Source: Caballeronia jiangsuensis (GTDB taxonomy: Bacteria > Pseudomonadota > Gammaproteobacteria > Burkholderiales > Burkholderiaceae). Taken from it: a DNA stretch of 64,000 bases. Positions 63,679 to 64,000 of this stretch are shown in pieces (the stretch's first letter is position 1; every line of letters begins with the position of its first letter). The stretch spans positions 1-64,000 of the forward strand of contig JFHF01000046.1 in NCBI GenBank assembly GCA_000648925.1. Direction: 5' to 3'. A program made the translations under genes and the position numbers. The notes beneath the pieces were generated by a model. The model did not search any database. It was not told the DNA's origin and saw only the letters and a list, made by a program, of their open reading frames with translations.

Positions 63679-64000
63679 ATGACAAAGCAATGGGCTCCAT
63701 CCATGCTTGGCCGGAAACTGACGGGATCGGTCGACTGGCAGTTGGAGCTTTCGGGGCTTCAATTGTCACTGGCGCTAAATGGACAGACTCATCGAGTCAA
63801 CGTGGAGGAAGAGACTGCGTACCGCATCAAACAGGGTCTGCTGTGGACGGATGTGACGTTCTATCCGGGGCATCGACGGGAGATTAAGGCTGATGGTCTT
63901 CCCAATGCTCAGGCAGCCTCTCTGTCCGAAGCTCTGGAAACTGCTTTGTTCGATAAGCGAACGCGGGAAGACGTCGCTCATATACAAGGCGCTCGACAGG
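63679..64000 (+). CDS. N-terminus of a HelD-like (UvrD-type) helicase, partial
   Basis: The frame opens at the ATG at 63679 and has no stop before the window ends, giving 107 residues. It reads SMLGRKLTGSVDWQLELSGLQLSLALNGQ, then VNVEEETAYRIKQGLLWTDVTFYPGHRREIKADGL. This resembles the N-terminal domain of DNA helicase IV (HelD), where a similar 'L....GL.W....F' segment precedes the ATPase domain. The Walker motifs are beyond the window, so the assignment rests on the N-terminus only. Confidence 0.5.
   Translation, partial: MTKQWAPSMLGRKLTGSVDWQLELSGLQLSLALNGQTHRVNVEEETAYRIKQGLLWTDVTFYPGHRREIKADGLPNAQAASLSEALETALFDKRTREDVAHIQGARQ

Noticed and set aside
1-64000. A CRISPR array or tRNA gene that a Tn7-like element might use
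   Set aside because: No evenly spaced repeats with spacers and no cloverleaf-like sequence were seen by reading.

Overview
The window reads like accessory DNA of a Burkholderiaceae-type betaproteobacterium (Paraburkholderia, Caballeronia or Burkholderia). The reasons are high-GC codon use, DUF7673, DUF2934, DUF883 and DUF1993 proteins, and a dGTPase gene among many unshared or decayed genes. The genus is an inference. No rRNA, tRNA or CRISPR array was seen. Many genes are broken, and IS66, IS3 and tyrosine-recombinase debris is scattered between 34.8 and 52.9 kb.

Region 1 (0-7.6 kb): small DUF2188 and DUF3892 proteins, an XRE regulator overlapping an ImmA/IrrE metallopeptidase gene, a decayed copy of a gene that is intact at 13.3 kb, a small exported or membrane gene set, and dgt (dGTPase), whose start codon abuts an intrinsic terminator.

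Region 2 (8-16 kb): a Thoeris ThsB-like TIR pseudogene, a cytosine-5 DNA methyltransferase, and members of an unrecognised protein family, here called family B. Three members lie here and a fourth at 62.8 kb. Two of them follow a second unrecognised gene, family A (one intact, one broken). Three B genes share a promoter layout.

Region 3 (16.5-32.7 kb): a Tn7-like transposition module, tnsA-tnsB-tnsC, with complete catalytic motifs and companion genes of unknown function. A short tniQ/tnsD-like gene lies 6.5 kb away on the same strand. Between them is a set of duplicated unknowns: two HAD-like proteins lacking the catalytic aspartates, two DUF6471 proteins and two proteins sharing a C-terminal domain. 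Palindromes resembling HipB operators lie in front of two of these genes, and two XRE-type regulators are nearby.

Region 4 (33-46 kb): a putative metalloprotease, IS66 and recombinase remnants, a broken histidine kinase, DUF7673, a single-domain response regulator, an MFS transporter, DUF883 and DUF2934 stress-type proteins, a hybrid histidine kinase, DUF1993 and a frameshifted GntR regulator.

Region 5 (46-64 kb): a vWA, PP2C phosphatase and kinase triad of the TerY-P/YegL-YegK-YegI type, facing a J-domain protein and a secreted repeat protein. Then follow an IS3 remnant, an SGNH hydrolase with one in-frame stop, and two overlapping CHAT-domain (caspase-like) protease genes, one of them TPR-rich. 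The region closes with the fourth B paralogue and the start of a helicase-like gene that runs off the end. Regions 2, 3 and 5 together look like a defence or mobile-element island.
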